A DNA stretch of 8,565 bases, from NCBI GenBank assembly GCA_019240175.1, contig JAFAYS010000536.1, positions 1-8,565 on the forward strand, given 5' to 3'. A program made the translations under genes and the position numbers. The notes beneath the pieces were generated by a model, which worked only from the letters and a program-made list of their open reading frames with translations, was not told the DNA's origin and ran no database searches. This DNA comes from Chloroflexota bacterium (GTDB lineage Bacteria; Chloroflexota; Chloroflexia; Chloroflexales; Kallotenuaceae). This document shows, in pieces, positions 5,874 to 8,565 of this stretch. Position 1 is the stretch's first letter. Every line of letters starts with the position of its first letter.

Positions 5874-8565
<2,692 letters not shown>

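Overview
The window is a GC-rich bacterial segment with tightly packed genes. The lipoprotein-type sugar-binding protein with a long Ser/Thr/Gly linker, the ROK regulator, the HDFSxIxVH-motif protein and a nonribosomal peptide synthetase together suggest a filamentous or predatory-type member of the Chloroflexota (Herpetosiphon/Kouleothrix/Kallotenue-like). That is an inference from gene style; no RNA gene or marker in the window settles it.

Region 1 (1-3161, minus strand) is a carbohydrate-uptake locus. Transcription runs from a near-perfect sigma-70-type promoter at 3132-3161 into a ROK-family repressor gene (1818-3095), then a CUT1-type ABC sugar-binding lipoprotein (271-1641), then the start of an inner-membrane permease (1-184, cut by the window edge). 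A 25-bp inverted repeat at 3108-3132 covers the expected transcription start of the ROK gene and is a strong candidate autoregulatory operator. A second, different palindrome (1658-1671) lies directly in front of the ribosome binding site of the binding-protein gene.

Region 2 (3162-4817, plus strand) starts with about 200 bp of AT-richer intergenic DNA holding weak promoter signals and a possible 22-codon Cys-rich micro-ORF. Two genes follow that look like a bicistron. The first encodes a 307-residue protein with a disordered N-terminus carrying HDFSQIAVH, a motif known to me from the N-termini of DUF4157 / eCIS-associated and polymorphic-toxin-like proteins, but with no HExxH protease domain and with an uncharacterised Cys-containing C-terminal domain. 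The second encodes a 161-residue soluble protein of unknown function. This pair is the best candidate for an undescribed system: an exported effector or cargo with a partner protein.

Region 3 (4854-8565, minus strand) is the end of a secondary-metabolite locus. It holds the last module of a nonribosomal peptide synthetase (adenylation domain with a serine-like code, peptidyl carrier domain, and a terminal thioesterase whose nucleophile is Cys instead of Ser). A 63-bp gap separates it from an aldo/keto reductase of the L-fucose / D-threo-aldose dehydrogenase type. The adenylation domain carries an unusual in-frame insertion made of heptad-like GAACAAA repeats in inverted orientation, between core motifs A8 and A9.

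No rRNA, tRNA, CRISPR array, transposase or origin was seen. The three regions are functionally separate; only neighbours within each region look co-transcribed.
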